Positions 29,836 to 41,153 of a stretch of DNA of 64,000 nt are shown here, in pieces. The position numbers and the translations under genes were made by a program. The stretch lies in NCBI RefSeq assembly GCF_905171775.1, contig NC_053492.1, positions 293,517,599 through 293,581,598 of the forward strand, read 5' to 3'. The notes beneath the pieces were generated by a model. The model was not told the DNA's origin. It made no database searches and saw nothing but the letters and a program-made list of their open reading frames with translations. This stretch comes from Rana temporaria. Taxonomy: Eukaryota > Chordata > Amphibia > Anura > Ranidae. How positions within the stretch are numbered: position 1 is the stretch's first letter; each line of letters starts with the position of its first letter.

Positions 29836-31667
29836 CTCTTTAAAACCTGCTCACAGTGCAATTTGGCCACACCCATCCTATGACGTGGTGTGCACAATGC
29901 GCCACCTCCCTACTCTCCCCCCTCCCCCTGGGAGAAAATTGAAGGGGTGAGTTCCTGCACCTATTCTCTGACAAAAACCCTGTATATACTGTATATTTAT
30001 ATAAAACAAAACATGTTTAATTGTATATTTGACAGATCAATAGCAAATAGGGAAAGTTTATTGTTAGGGGTTACATACACTTTAACTACATAAAAGATTT
30101 TTATTGAACTTTTTACTGAATAACAACTTTAAATATCAATCAAATATTGTAATATTCCCATATTACAATGTCTGATGTAAAATGAATGGTTGCATTCAGG
30201 CAGAAGATTGTTTGAAATACATTTTGACATATTACGCTTTTGCACATCTCAGTATGTATTTTAAATCACACGCGCTTATAGGGGTTTCCTAAAAAAAATA
30301 AAACAAAGAACTGTTTAATTGAGTGTTGATGTATAACATGTTTTTAATTATACAGTACTACTTTTACAAACGCTAGAGGGCTCTCTGCTCCTGGCAATTG
30401 GAAGAAGCTCTAATGATTATAGTCATTGTAATATTCCACAAGCTTCTAATGCCACAGGGAGGTTAACACACTCGGAGGATAAATGACACATCACTAAATG
30501 ATAACCTGTAGTTTAGATTACTATGAACTTATATTATTTTTATTTTGAATCTTCACGCAATATTTTTTTTAGACAACTGTGCCAAGCATATCTACAAACT
30601 GAAACATTCAAATCTGTATTTCAGTACAAATCTTTAATCTTAATGCAATACCCAAAGCAGAACTATATGCAAAACATTTTATTTTCATTGTAGACATTGT
30701 AAGGAGGGGGGTTTATAATCTCTGGTCACTTTCTTTTTTGCAGTATGTGTTTTTTTGGGGAGATTTACCTTCACTTCCTGTCCAATATCTACAGCAGGAA
30801 GTGAAAAGAAATCCATTCAAAGTGAGGAAATTCCAGGATGTCTCCAGGGTCAGAACTGTGGGAACTAGTGTCCCCATGGGAAGATTCTCCCTTTTTACCT
30901 ATTCTGTAGACAACTCAAAACTTTGAATTTTCTTTCACTTTCACACTCAGTGATAATGGTAAACTAGACAAATTAAGTGGGTGACTCTCCCTAATGGGGG
31001 CAAAGGCCACAATAAAAACATAACAAGGGATCTAATCCCTCTCCACTGTATTCAAAACAAAAAAGAAAAAGTTGAATGCTGAATTTCGGATCCATCTATG
31101 GCCAGCTTAAGTCCCACAAATATCTGCTGAGCCTGCCAGTGGAGTCCACCAAATATTGTTTTTTTTGTGATGGCGTGGCAATGATGCAGCACTGTTTCTG
31201 TATTCAGAGCAGAGTTGCCATTCTCATGTAGGATCTGTCACTTGCACTACAGTGGGATGAGAATATTTTGCAGGCAGGATGGCTTGTGGTTACACTTCAA
31301 AATACATACCAGATGCTTATCTTTGGGTCTGGTATGCATGCCAAGAAACAACATGAGATCCCCCCAAATTCCATACCAGATTCTTTAGGGAACTCTTGGC
31401 ACCCCCTTCTGAACCAACCAGGCCAAATGCTCTGAATTTAGGGAGGGCACTTTGCCAAGGGATTCTTCCCTCGAAAAGCACTTTGTTCCCATGTTGTTGA
31501 AGACAAGGGCCCCTTCCTAATAACATTGACCCAGTGGTTGAAGGGGGCCATGAGCAGGGGTCTAATCAGAATCTGGAAGCCCTTTTTAAAGTAAGTGGGC
31601 CAACAGATTTTTGCCCTCACATGTGAATGGGCACATAGCCATACTCATTAACATTCCAAAAAATATA
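29836..31667. other. No gene recognised
   Basis: 1.8 kb of AT-rich DNA with short frames only. No repeat termini or tandem arrays identified. Confidence 0.4.
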
Positions 31668-31669
31668 TA

Positions 31670-32753
31670 CCGTATTTATCGGCGTATAACACGCACCGGC
31701 GTATAACGCGCACCCTAATTTTAAGAGGCAAGTTTCAGGAAAAAAACTTTTCAACAGCCCCTTTTATATTCCAAAGCCCCCCTGCACATTACACAGACCA
31801 AAGACCCCCCCTGCACATTACACAGACCAAAGACCCCCCCCCTGCACATTACACAGACCAAAGACCCCCCCCTGCACATTACACAGACCAAATACCCCCC
31901 CCCTGCACATTACAGACCAAAGACCCCCCTGCACATTACAGACCAAAGACCCCCCCTGCACATTACACAGACCAAATACCCCCCCCTGCACATTACAGAC
32001 CAAAGACCCCCCCTGCACATTACAGACCAAAGACCCTCCCTGCACATTACAGACCAAAGACCCCCCCTGCACATTACACAGACCAAAGACCCCCCCCCTG
32101 CACATTACACAGACCCCCCTGCACATTACAGACCAAAGCTCCCCCCCCCCCGCACATTACACATAGATATGAGCATATTAAACATCGATCTCAGCACTTT
32201 ACACGATTTTAGCACATTACAGGTTTTCAGCACACAGATCCTGTCCCATCAAGGCGGCACACTTGTTTTCAAATTGCCTGCACTGCTTCCGCCTGGGACT
32301 TCAGGCGAGTGCTGTATGGGTGGGGGGGGATAGTTTGCCCTCCTACCTGCTTCTCTTGTCCCCAGCATGAGCCGCTCCGCTCCACTCACCCAGCTTCGGC
32401 GTCAGCAGTCTTCTATACTCCCCGCACGTCGGATCGGGTCTCCCATTCAAGACAGCGCCGGATCGAGTCCCCACGGGTCCCCGCGAAGCTGATCAGAGAT
32501 CCCCCGCTCAAACCACACAGTCTCCTCCTCCTCCTCTCCTCCTCCAATCTGAAAGCTACAGTCGGAGGGGGAGGAGGAGCAAAAAGATGAGAGAAAGGAC
32601 TCGCTGTGAGATAGGACGGCCGGCACGACACCCCCGCCCAATCCCCGCCCCCCCCATTGGCAAAAGAACATGTTATCGGCGTATAACGCGCAACCCCGAT
32701 TTCCCCTTGATTTTAAGGGGAAAAAAGTGCGTATTATACGCCGATAAATACGG
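31670..32753. mobile_element. TA-flanked MITE (mariner-type) hosting a minisatellite
   Basis: The left end CCGTATTTATCGGCGTATAA and right end TTATACGCCGATAAATACGG are inverted repeats flanked by TA (31668-31669, 32754-32755). A TA duplication points to Tc1/mariner. Internal: a C-rich minisatellite, a TCCTCC-rich stretch, and a second inverted ATCGGCGTATAACGCGCA near the right end. No transposase. Confidence 0.78.
31778..32150. repeat. Minisatellite, CCTGCACATTACACAGACCAAAGACCCCC units
   Basis: About 12 units of 26-31 bp. They vary by presence of CACAG/CAG and by the length of the C-run (5-9). On the minus strand this reads as a Gly/Val/Cys-rich 102-codon artefact. Confidence 0.9.
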
Positions 32754-32755
32754 TA

Positions 32756-33170
32756 ATGTGAATAAGTCCACTGACACAATTTTACGGGTTCTTTATTCAA
32801 ATAAAAACAAAAGGAAATGCCCCAAAACGTAAATCCAATATCAATCGTGTAGTCTAGCAATGTGGATCCATGTCAATTATGATAAATGACACTCACTGAC
32901 CCATGGAATGAAAAATCCTAAAGCCCCCCAGTAACAATCACTGACAGTGACCACATTTGGTCAGTGACATCATGGGGATATGTCCATATTTGGTCACTCG
33001 TGTGACTGGGTATACCATGCACTCTTGTTTACATTCAGTTGCCAGCTAAGGAGCTGTAATTTGAGGTGAGCAGTCTTTGGGATTGAATCTTGTCAGTAGT
33101 CTACATGTTTTTTTCAGTGGGTCAGCAGGCATCATTTATAGTGATTAGTGTAGATATACATCACTGGTTG
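32756..33170. other. No gene recognised
   Basis: Unassigned sequence between a MITE and the start of the piggyBac element. Confidence 0.35.
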
Positions 33171-33175
33171 ATGTG

Positions 33176-36100
33176 ATTTAACCAGTTCCAGACCAGCTAC
33201 CACAGTTATACTTAGGTAGGTTGGCTCTCCTGGGCGAGATCTCTTTAGAACCAATCAGTCTTCAAGCCTATGCCAATGGTTTCTGGCCTGGACCTGGTGA
33301 TCGATTCTGGTGAATGTGAGTGTAAACATAGGCAGGGGAGGTGATGCCAACTCCTTCTCTAGAATTATTTTCTGTTTCAGAGAGAGGAGAGAAGACATCC
33401 AAACATGAGTTGCACCAACACTACACTGACACAGTACACATAGGCACACATTTCACCCCCCGATCTCCCACCCAGTTGTTTTTTTTTGGTAATTAATTTG
33501 GTATATTACCTATTATATTTATATAAGTTATTTCTATGAATTACGTTTATAGCATCCCCCACCCTCACAATACACAAACATTTCTAGTCAGGCTTTGACT
33601 ATTTTTGGGGAGCAGCTTTTACTGTTAGTTCACACTATCAATTTCTTATTAATTTTGGCGTGAGATATTTTTACCTATTATAGTGTCTGAATGAATCAAT
33701 ATATTTGATCTGATCAGAACTATACTAGCGTCCCCAGTAGTTTAGGCTTTCCAAAAATGCAGCGTTAGCGGGATCAGCCGAGATACCTGCTAACACCTGC
33801 GTTTAGCCCTTCCGCCCAGCCCCACCCAAGTGCAGTATCAATTGATCACTGTCGCTTACAAAACACAAAATACATAACTGCAGCGTTTGCAGAATCAGGC
33901 CTGATCCCTGCGAATGCTAACAGTTTTTTGTTAGTGTTTGAAGTAGTAGCTGACAATCAGGTGCTCTTTTTCCTGTGAGTTTCACTAGTTGTACCAGTAA
34001 ATTTAGAGGCCACAATGTCCAATTGAAGGTACAGCAGTGAAGAGGCCTACACATTTCTGAGCATGACAGATGAGAGTGAAGTGGAAGTCACCCATGTGAG
34101 ATTCAGGCTCAGAATACGAACCAGTAGACAGCAGCGGCATCCTGACAGATATCTATGGCAACAGAGTAGTGGTCCCTGCCAAGGTCAGGCATATCCGACC
34201 ATGTTCTTCTGCTGTTGTTGAGGCGCAAGAACCGCAGGGCTCTTGTATGGAGCAGAGAGTCAGTATTAGTGCCGCTCATCCTTTCGGTGAACTAGCAAGC
34301 ACCAGTGGCCTAGTACATCCTGGTCGTACATCCAGGACTGCAGTAACACTTGGTGACATGGCAAGTCCCATAAGTGCAGTTCAAGCTGGTGCAGTGGCTA
34401 GCACAAGTAGTGTCCTGCAACCACCAAGAAGACAAACACAGGCCCATTGAGCCCATAGTGCCCTTCCCGCTGCTTTTGCCAATCCGAATTTGGAGTCCAC
34501 CACTTCTGCAGCGCCCGTACTTCCCCCATTCACTGGCCAACCCGAAATTCAGGTGGAAACAGTTGATTTTACGTCACTTGATTTTTATTCTATAGATTTA
34601 TTGTGGACCAAAGCAATTTGTATGCTGGTTAGTTCATTGCCGCTAATCCCTAGTTGAACCTTGCCAGAGATTGGAAACCTATTACAGTTTCTGAATTTGA
34701 GGAGTTCCCTCCTCATGGGTCAACTAAAAAAAGTGAGTTGCAGTCATTTTGGTCCACTGACCCAATTCATCTTATGCCCGTGTTCTCTGCTTGCATGACC
34801 AAGACACGATACAAGCACATCTTGCGATTTATGCACTTCAATGACAATGAACTCTGTCATCCTCAGGGTATCCCTTGATTTGATCGGCTCTACAAAATTT
34901 GGCCCCTCGTAAACCACTTCAACCAACAGTTTGCAGCCTTGTTTACTCACGATCAAGTTGTCTGCTTTGATGATTACATTTTCTGGCTGCTTATCAAACA
35001 GTATCTTCCCAGCAGGCATGCCAGATATGGGGTCAATATGTATAAGCTCTGTGACAAGGCAATAGGCTATACATATCATTTTATGGTTTACAAGGGAAGA
35101 GATAGCCACGTGGAGCCGGAGAACTGCCCAGACTACATAGGGAGCGCTGGTAAGATTGTGTAGGACATGGTGTCACCCTTATTCGGAAAGGGGTACCGCT
35201 TGTACGTGGACAAATATTACACAAGCATGCCACTTTTTAGTCAACTTTTTGATTGTGGAATTGGTGCATGTGGCACCGTGCGGTCTAATCGCCAGGGCTT
35301 TCACCAACGGCTTATAGAGTCCCGACTTAGACAGGGGGGAGAGCCTGCTTGAAATTTAATAATTTGCTTGCAGTGAAGTTGAGGGATAATTGGAATGTTT
35401 TCGTTCTGTCCTCCCTTCACGCAGATATCACAGTCAAAATTCAAATGGCAACTGGTGTTGTGGAAAAACCCCTCTGTGTCTATAAATACAACCTTAACAT
35501 GGGTGGGGTGGAACTCAACGACCAGATGTTGGCACTGTACTTAATTTCCTGTAAGACGCTGGTGCAAAAATGTGTCTGTATATGTATTCCAATTGGCTCT
35601 GCTGAACTCTTATGTGCTATACAAAGCGTCAGGACGAACTGATTCCTTCCTAAAATTCCAGGAAGAGATCATCACAGCCCTTCTGTTTCCAGACGGTGCT
35701 GTGGCCCAACTTCCCAATGCAAATGCAGTGAGCCAGCTGCATGAGAAGCATTTTCTGTATGTCCTCCCTGGTACCCCTGCCCAAAGAACACCCCAAAGAA
35801 GATGTTGTGTCTGCAAAAAACGCAGATTTAGGCGTGACACCCGCTTTTATTGTCCCTCCTGTCCTGACCAACCTGGTCTCTGCATCATTGACTGTTTCAA
35901 ACGCTACCACACACTAGAGTATTAGTGTAGGGTACAGCTTTACACAGTCCTAGGGCACACTTACACAGGGTCTCGAAGGATAAGATGGCTATCACATTTT
36001 GAGACACCCTAATCTGAAATGTTTATTATTACAGTTTATTTAAAAGTACAAAAAAACTAAAACAAATGTAAAATAAAAAAGCCAAAAAGAGTTGTCGTTT

Positions 36101-37365
36101 TATTTTTCTTCTCTATCTATTGCTCTCTCTCTCTTATGTTCGCTCTTTATTGTCCACTCTATTGCTCGATCTCTATTGTTGTATAGCTATTGTTCTCTCT
36201 CTAATGTTACTCTATTTTAGAACTGTAAAAAATGTTTTACTGTGTTTTATTGTATTTGCTTTGCAGGTATGGTATGTCTTACTGTTATTCTGTAATGTTA
36301 CTTTGTTTTATTGTTAACCATAATTTGCTTAGCAGGTATGCCATTCAGTTGCAGCACAGGTTTATTTATTTTAACAGCAACAACGTTTGCTCTTAAGATA
36401 CGTAAGGCTGTGACTCCAGCGATATAGGAGGTGATTTCACCACCACAGTTAAAAAAAGAGCATATATGCCAAAGCATGGGGCAGGGGTGGAGGGGCGATT
36501 TGCTCCTAACATTAGGGGCGGATGGCCCCCATGCTTTGGCATATATTTTTTAGGCACAGATAGTGATTAAAAAATAAGTTGTTTTATTGAGTTAATGTTT
36601 TATTGTTACCATTGTTTGCTTTTCAGTTAACGACATTTAGCTGAGGCACTAATTTATTTATCTTGACAGAAACAGTGTTTGCTCTCACGATATGTAAATC
36701 AGTGACTCCAGTGCATGTATGCCCATCATTAGATGTGGGTGGACGAAGGGCGGTATTCTAATGGTGGGCATACCCACCAATCAATCTCTTTTCTTTTTTT
36801 GTTCAGCCTAGAGGCTGCATAAAAAAAGGAACATTACAATATATGCACAAGGACCAGCAACGTACTGGTATGTTGCTGGACTTTGAGTGGTTATACCAGA
36901 ATGATTCCTGCGGGTTTAGGTATCATCTTGGTATCATTCTTTTCAACCAACGGTCGGCTTTCATGTAAAAGCAATCCTAGTGGCTAATTTGCCTCTAGAC
37001 TGCTTTTACAAGCAGTGGGAGGGAACGCCCTCCCCTCCCACCATCTTTCATGTTTTTTTTTTGGGCTCTCCTGTCCCAACAGGGAACCTGATTATGCAGC
37101 CGGTGGTTCTGCCAGCTGACCATAGAGCTGATCGGAGACCAGAACGGCTCCAATCTATGGCCTAAGAAACCGGAAGCTATGAGCATTTCATGATGTTGGT
37201 TTCGCCGAATATAAACAGCGCATTTGGGAAATTGGGAAAGCACTTTATCACACCGATCTGGCCCCCTGTGCTCATGCGCAAAGATGAATGTAAGCATCAT
37301 TTTAACAGTAGACTTCCTCTGTAAATCTAAAGTGGTAACCTGTAAAGGCTTTTAAAAATGTATGT
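33176..37365 (+). mobile_element. piggyBac-type element remnant
   Basis: Begins near TTTAACCAGTTCCAGACCAGC, that is TTAA followed by a CC end, and contains the piggyBac transposase pseudogene. Downstream UTR includes a repeated CATGCTTTGGCATATA inverted pair (36467-36545). No intact right terminal repeat is visible; a Tc1 element abuts at about 37366. Boundaries are inferred. Confidence 0.5.
34014..35928 (+). pseudogene. piggyBac-type transposase, degraded
   Basis: The reading starts ATGTCCAATTGA (a stop at codon 4) and continues RYSSEEAYTFLSMTDESEVE. The N-terminal disordered region lies in one frame (34169-34640). The catalytic core starts at 34654 in another frame: DWKPITVSEFEEF, RYKHILRFMHFND, then DD in QVVCFDDYIFWLL, KQYLPSRHARYGVNMYKLCD, YTYHFMVYKGRDS, then YRLYVDKYYTSMPLF, then NLNMGGVELNDQM where the family normally has GGVD. 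It ends in the Cys-rich domain CCVCKKRRFRRDTRFYCPSCPDQPGLCIIDCFKRYHT (about 35800-35910). In-frame stops lie near 34876, 35161 and 35350, with frameshifts near 35349 and 35570. No functional product is possible. PGBD4-like by domain layout. Confidence 0.85.
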
Positions 37366-38690
37366 AAAAATTAAAGGAACACTTTTGAATCATGACTCCT
37401 GGGATATTGATCTGGTCAGTTAAGTAGCAGAGGGGGAGGGGTGTAAACATAGGGAGTTGTTTATCAGTTAGCTGCTAGCACAAGGCGATACTTGGACCCT
37501 ATAAAGGTTGCACAGGTAGTCCAACTCCTCCAGGATGGCACATCAATACGTGTCATTGCCAGAAGGTTTGCCGTGTCTTCCAGCACAGTCTCAAGAGCAT
37601 GGAGGAGATTCCAGGAGACAGGCAGTTACTCTGGAGAGCTGGACAGAGCCGTAGAAGGTCATTAAGCCATCATCAGGACCGGTACTTGCTCCTTTGTGTA
37701 AGGAGGAACAGGGTGAGCACTGCCAGAGCCCTACAAAATGACCTCTAGCAGGCCACTGGTGTGAATGTCTCTTACCAAACAATCAAAAACAGACTTCATG
37801 GGGTGGCCTGAGGGCCCGACATCCTCTAGTGTGCTCACTGCTGGACACTGTGGAGCTTGATTGGCATTTTCCATTGAACACCAGAATTGGCAGGTCCACC
37901 ACTGGTGCCCCATGCTTTTCAAAGATGAGAGCAGGTTCACCCTGAGCATATGTGACAGAGGAGAAAGGGTCTGGAGAAGCCGCAGAGAACTTTATGCTGC
38001 CTGTAACATCATTCAGCATGACTGGTTTGGTGATGGGTCAGTGATGGTCTGGGGAGGCATATCCATGGAGGGACGCACAGACCTCTACAGGCTACACAAT
38101 GGCACCCTGACTGCCATTAGGTATCGAGATGAAATCCTTGGACCCATTGTCAGACCCTACGCTGGTGAAATGGGTCCTGGGTTCCTCCTGGTACACGACA
38201 ATGCCCAGCCTCATGTGGCGAGAGCATGCAGCCAGTTCCAGGAGGATGAAGAAATTGATACCATTGAATGGCCCCCATGCTTACCTGAACTAAATCCAAA
38301 AGAACACCTCTGGGACATTATGTTTCGGTCCATCTGGTGCCACCAGGTTGCACCTCAGTCTGTTCAGGAGCTCAGTGATGCTCTGGTCCAGATCTGGGAG
38401 GAAATACCTAAGGATGCCATCCGTTGTCTCATTAGGATCATTCCTTGATGTTGTCAGGCATGCATAAAAGCACTTGGGGGCCATACAAACTACTGAGGAC
38501 CATTATGAGTTGTTGCAATGAAATTTCAGGAAAATGTACTAGCTTGCTGCATAATTTTTTCACTTTGATTTTCGGGGTGTCTTTGAATTCAGCCCTCTGT
38601 AGGTGGATCATTTTCATTTCCATCAAATGATGTGCCATCCTTTCATTTCTAACACATTACCCAGTCCATATCAGTATAGATATCCAGCAT
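37366..38690 (+). mobile_element. Second Tc1 element, decayed
   Basis: Begins at TTAAAGGAACACTTTTG, a start typical of a vertebrate Tc1 lineage different from the one at 7665. It ends around CCATATCAGTATAGATATCC; the right terminal repeat is eroded and runs into a LINE tail. It contains the transposase pseudogene on the plus strand. Confidence 0.7.
37491..38448 (+). pseudogene. Tc1 DD34E transposase, broken at the N-terminus
   Basis: The HTH part reads VQLLQDGTSIRVIARRFAV in about 37500-37620, then stops appear (near 37660, 37700 and 37860). From 37861 a clean 195-codon frame holds the catalytic domain: first Asp in MLFKDESRFTL, WGGISMEGRTDL, second Asp in LLVHDNAQPHVA, and Glu in LNPKEHLWDI with 34 residues between. 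The usual C-terminal extension after LIRIIP is lost. The N-terminal stops make it inactive, although the core motifs survive. Confidence 0.85.
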
Positions 38691-38696
38691 GAGATA

Positions 38697-39290
38697 TTTG
38701 CCCCTGTACAAAGCATTAGTAAGACTTCATCTGGAAAATGCAGTTTAGTTTTGGGCACCGGTTCACAAAAAGCATATTGGGGAACATGGAGAACATGTAA
38801 AGAAGGGCATCCAAACTGATAAGAGGCATTGAGGACCTCAGCTATGTCCATATGGTGAACTGAGATCAGATTAATTCACGTTAAGGTAAATACAAATAAC
38901 ATGGTACTCTTTTCAAGGAGAATCAGCCTCCACATACGGAAAGGCTTCCCCACAGTAAGACCTTTAAATACGTGAAATAAACTCCCTAAGAAACTAGTTC
39001 TGGCCAAGTTAGTAGATTGTTTTAAAAAACAGCTGGATGCATTTCTAAATGCACAAACTATAACTGGCTATTAACATTTATAAGTAATAATGCCAGATAA
39101 TATCCATTTGCCTTCAGGGGATCAGAAAGGAATTTTTGTTTCCCACTTGAGAAAATTGATCCGTGCTTTATGTTTTTGTTTTTTTTATGGAGGTATTCTA
39201 TTTACAGTATATATCACATAATTTTTTTTTTCCTGTTGGTTGAACTTGATGGACTTGTGTCCTTTTTTAACTTGACTATGTCACTGTGTG
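38697..39290 (+). pseudogene. LINE 3' end fragment (CR1/L2-type)
   Basis: Stop-riddled translation resembles the C-terminal region of CR1/L2-group LINE ORF2: a WAPVHKKHI-like stretch near 38750, ISLHIRKGFPTVRPL near 38930, LVDCFKKQLDAFLNAQTITGY near 39010-39070, then GTTGAACTTGATGGAC at about 39238. No RT core is left. Clade assignment approximate. Confidence 0.55.
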
Positions 39291-40150
39291 CCTATGGTAC
39301 ATACGGTGCTGTGAAAAAGCTGCACAGTGACCACACATACATAAATGATAATGAGATGCTTTTATCTATATTCGTTTTCCAAAACCTTTGTAAGTAGTGA
39401 TAGATTAATTCTGAAACGGCTCCTGTAATTTATGTATTTTTAAAGTTTTGATGTTCACACTGCACTTTTTATGTTTGTTTTTTTGACTAATGCATTTGTC
39501 CATTTGTATAAGCCATTCTAAAGCTAGCTCAATGTTTTGCAAATTACAGTGGATTTTCTTAGTGTACTGGCAACCAGGCAACATGAAAGCAGACCAAAAA
39601 AAATGTTTGCGCCAAAAACACACATAAACATTTTGCTTTTTAATGTGGAAATATTATTTCGTCAAGATAACAAAAGCTTTGTTTAGATCATATCCCAGAG
39701 GCACAAACTATTTATTTTCAACTCCAATGATAGCATATGGAGAAGCCAGGGTCTTTTAGGAAGTACAAGTCACTGTGTTTAAGGAAACTTTCTCCTGTGA
39801 CTGCACTTCTCCATGTGAACGTAGATTTCCAGATGTTTTTCATGGGTGAGTTTGCTGCTGCAAGTGACATTAGAAAGATTTTAAACTGATAGACCACCAA
39901 CAATTGATTGGATGTGAGTAGCATCCTGGTAGTCTTCAGTTGGGTTGATCTATAAAATGTATGAATTCCAAAAAAATATCCAAATTAATATTTAACTGGA
40001 ACGCCAACTTTAGTGAACAAATACAACTTTTAACTATTCATTAAAATATAAATGCTAAAATACTAACTTGAGGTTAAAGTAAGTAAATTCAGTTAAGTGT
40101 TTGCCAAACTCATGCCCAGGCCAAACGGTTCGCCCAACTCTAGTCACTGA
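39291..40150. other. No gene recognised
   Basis: AT-rich; short frames only, no repeat termini. Confidence 0.4.
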
Positions 40151-40423
40151 TCACGGTTTATATGGCAAGTGTAAATTCTATCATATAAGGATGTTTGCAA
40201 TATCAATCTGTAAAAAGAAACTCAATGCGAGTCTTCATTAGGAGCAAATACAGTGGAAAGCCCAATGATGCATAATTAAGCCTAGCCCCACCCTCAAATT
40301 AAAGAGGGGATAATCACCTTGTATATACAGAAGGGCAAACCTTTACTAGTAGAACTTGTAAAGTCCTCAACATCTGATAAAGATGAATGATGAAGACATA
40401 TAGGACTGCTGCAAATTGTCTCA

Positions 40424-40892
40424 GGCCTCGTACAGACGACCGGATCTATCCGCTGGGATTGATCCGCGGATCAGTTCGAGCGGACAAAGCCGGTCGTCTG
40501 TACGGCCTAGTGGATATTTATCCGCAGAGATTCGTCCGGCCGATCGTTTTCAAGCGGATAGAAATTTCTTAGCATGCTAAGAAATCTATCCGCTTGAATC
40601 ATTTCCAGCGGATTGATCCGGTCGTCTGTACAGACTCACCGGATCAATCCGTCCGCTCCCATCCCTCGCATGTGTCATAATGATTCGACGCATGCGTGGA
40701 AGTAGTTACCCTCCAGCGTCGCGCACGTCGCCGCGTCATCGTCGTGGCGACGGCGCGACACGTCACCGCGGATGTTTTCCGCACGGATTTTGATCCGATG
40801 GTGTGTACAGGCCAAAATCCGGAGGAGGAATATCCGCTGGAAACGGTCCGGCGGACCGTTTCCAGCGGATATCCCCTCGTCTGTACGAGGCC
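40424..40892. mobile_element. Harbinger-like MITE with TCA duplication
   Basis: The ends GGCCTCGTACAGACGA and TCGTCTGTACGAGGCC are inverted; TCA flanks both sides (40421-40423, 40893-40895). The interior is hairpin-rich (CATGCTAAGAAAT dyad near 40570, AACGGTCCGGCGGACCGTT near 40844). Same family as 511-983. Confidence 0.75.
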
Positions 40893-41045
40893 TCACACAG
40901 CAATTCCATCTCTAATTTGAGGGTGGGGCTGGGCACAGTCTCCCTTGGATTACACCAGGCCTGTATTCTAGGGCTTTTCATGGATTTGCATCCTCTCTTC
41001 TTAATTATGCATCATTGGGCTTTTCACTGTATTAATAATTTTCTC

Positions 41046-41078
41046 CTGATGAAGGCTCTGTAGGAGTTGAAATGCATT
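41046..41078 (+). ncRNA. Hammerhead-like core with intact conserved strands
   Basis: CTGATGAA, then helix II GGCTC-TGTAG-GAGTT-type pairing (with G-U pairs), then GAAA, then a self-complementary ATGCAT as minimal helix III, then T at the cleavage position. Both invariant core strands are canonical. A helix I is not evident because both flanks are T-rich. The corresponding left-arm segment (about 40219-40250, minus) is degraded (CTAATGAAG). Confidence 0.45.
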
Positions 41079-41153
41079 TTTTTTTTACAGATTGATATTG
41101 AAAATATCTTTATATGATTTATATAAAGACAAAAAAGAGTGGTCATGGGACTT

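Noticed and set aside
31818..32126. 102-codon Gly/Val/Cys-rich frame
   Set aside because: It is the minus-strand reading of the 26-31 bp minisatellite.
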